This document shows, in pieces, positions 36,676-36,772 of a stretch of 36,772 nucleotides of DNA. The number at the start of each line of letters is the position of its first letter. Within the stretch, counting starts at the first letter, position 1. This stretch comes from Xanthoparmelia taractica (taxonomy: Eukaryota > Ascomycota > Lecanoromycetes > Lecanorales > Parmeliaceae), in the NCBI GenBank assembly GCA_033085395.1, contig JANQBS010000346.1:1-36772 (forward strand), written 5' to 3'. The position numbers were made by a program, and so were the translations under genes. A model generated the notes under the pieces. The model did not search any database, was not told the DNA's origin, and saw only the letters and a program-made list of their open reading frames with translations.

Positions 36676-36772
36676 TACGGGTCGGAAAGGTGTGATATAT
36701 TTGATGGTATGGGACCAGTTTTTCGAATACCATATCGAAAGGTATGGGATATCCCATACTCCCATTGGGTTT
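36676..36772 (-). repeat. Right 97-bp terminal inverted repeat
   Basis: The reverse complement of this segment begins AAACCCAATGGGAG and matches the left TIR at 94 of 97 positions. It ends exactly at the window edge with GGGTTT, so the right flank and any target-site duplication are outside the window. Like the left copy it shows no RIP-type loss of CpA and TpG. The high identity between the two arms, against a background of heavy mutation, shows that they are younger than, or were spared by, the RIP process. Confidence 0.9.
36742..36759. promoter_or_regulatory. 18-bp perfect palindrome in the right TIR
   Basis: GTATGGGATATCCCATAC is identical to the copy at 38-55 and sits at the same distance from the element end. 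None of the three arm mismatches falls in the palindrome, as would be expected if the site is or was functional. Protein binding is inferred, not shown. Confidence 0.5.

Noticed and set aside
1..36772. Linear mitochondrial plasmid with TIRs
   Set aside because: Such plasmids are A+T-rich with TIRs but carry intact polymerase genes and no CpA/TpG-specific depletion. The RIP signature here indicates nuclear DNA.

Overview
The window looks like nuclear DNA from a filamentous ascomycete (Pezizomycotina) that has been through intense repeat-induced point mutation (RIP). Almost all 36.7 kb is extremely A+T-rich. CpA and TpG are nearly gone, TpA is in large excess, and CpG is retained, which is the CpA-to-TpA signature of RIP. 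No intact gene survives. The few open frames are short, and the internal stops in the best-supported relic are TAA or TAG, as expected from CAA, CAG and TGG. I see no rRNA, tRNA, CRISPR array or bacterial-type operon.

The clearest structure is a pair of 97-bp terminal inverted repeats (TIRs), at 25-121 and 36676-36772, with 94 of 97 positions matching. They enclose essentially the whole window and still carry CpA and TpG, so they are not RIP-mutated although everything between them is. Each contains a perfect 18-bp palindrome and repeated CCCATACC motifs. The simplest reading is a giant cargo-bearing DNA transposon of about 36.7 kb, or its dead remains. Two short insertions in opposite orientation cannot be excluded from this window alone.

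Layout. The left TIR abuts a truncated, RIP-killed Ty1/Copia integrase fragment on the + strand (about 182-1260). A small RIP-poor island with an 18-bp minisatellite follows (1262-1420). The interior is RIP-saturated DNA holding several weaker coding relics (about 9.1-9.6 kb +, 11.4-11.9 kb -, 18.4-19.5 kb +, 23.5-23.8 kb -, 32.6-33.7 kb +), tandem repeats near 1.7, 3.0, 19.3 and 34.2 kb, and a second RIP-poor island at about 7.33-7.44 kb with a hairpin and a C8 tract. The last 150 bp before the right TIR is only lightly mutated.

The stop rate in arbitrary frames of this DNA is about one codon in nine (my hand sample of 12 frame-lines gave 26 stops in 240 codons), and TGA is rare everywhere. 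A frame counts as a relic only if it is clearly below that rate or carries recognisable family motifs. Only the Copia fragment meets the motif test. The others are given as unidentified relics. No transposase that could mobilise the TIR-bounded unit was recognised.
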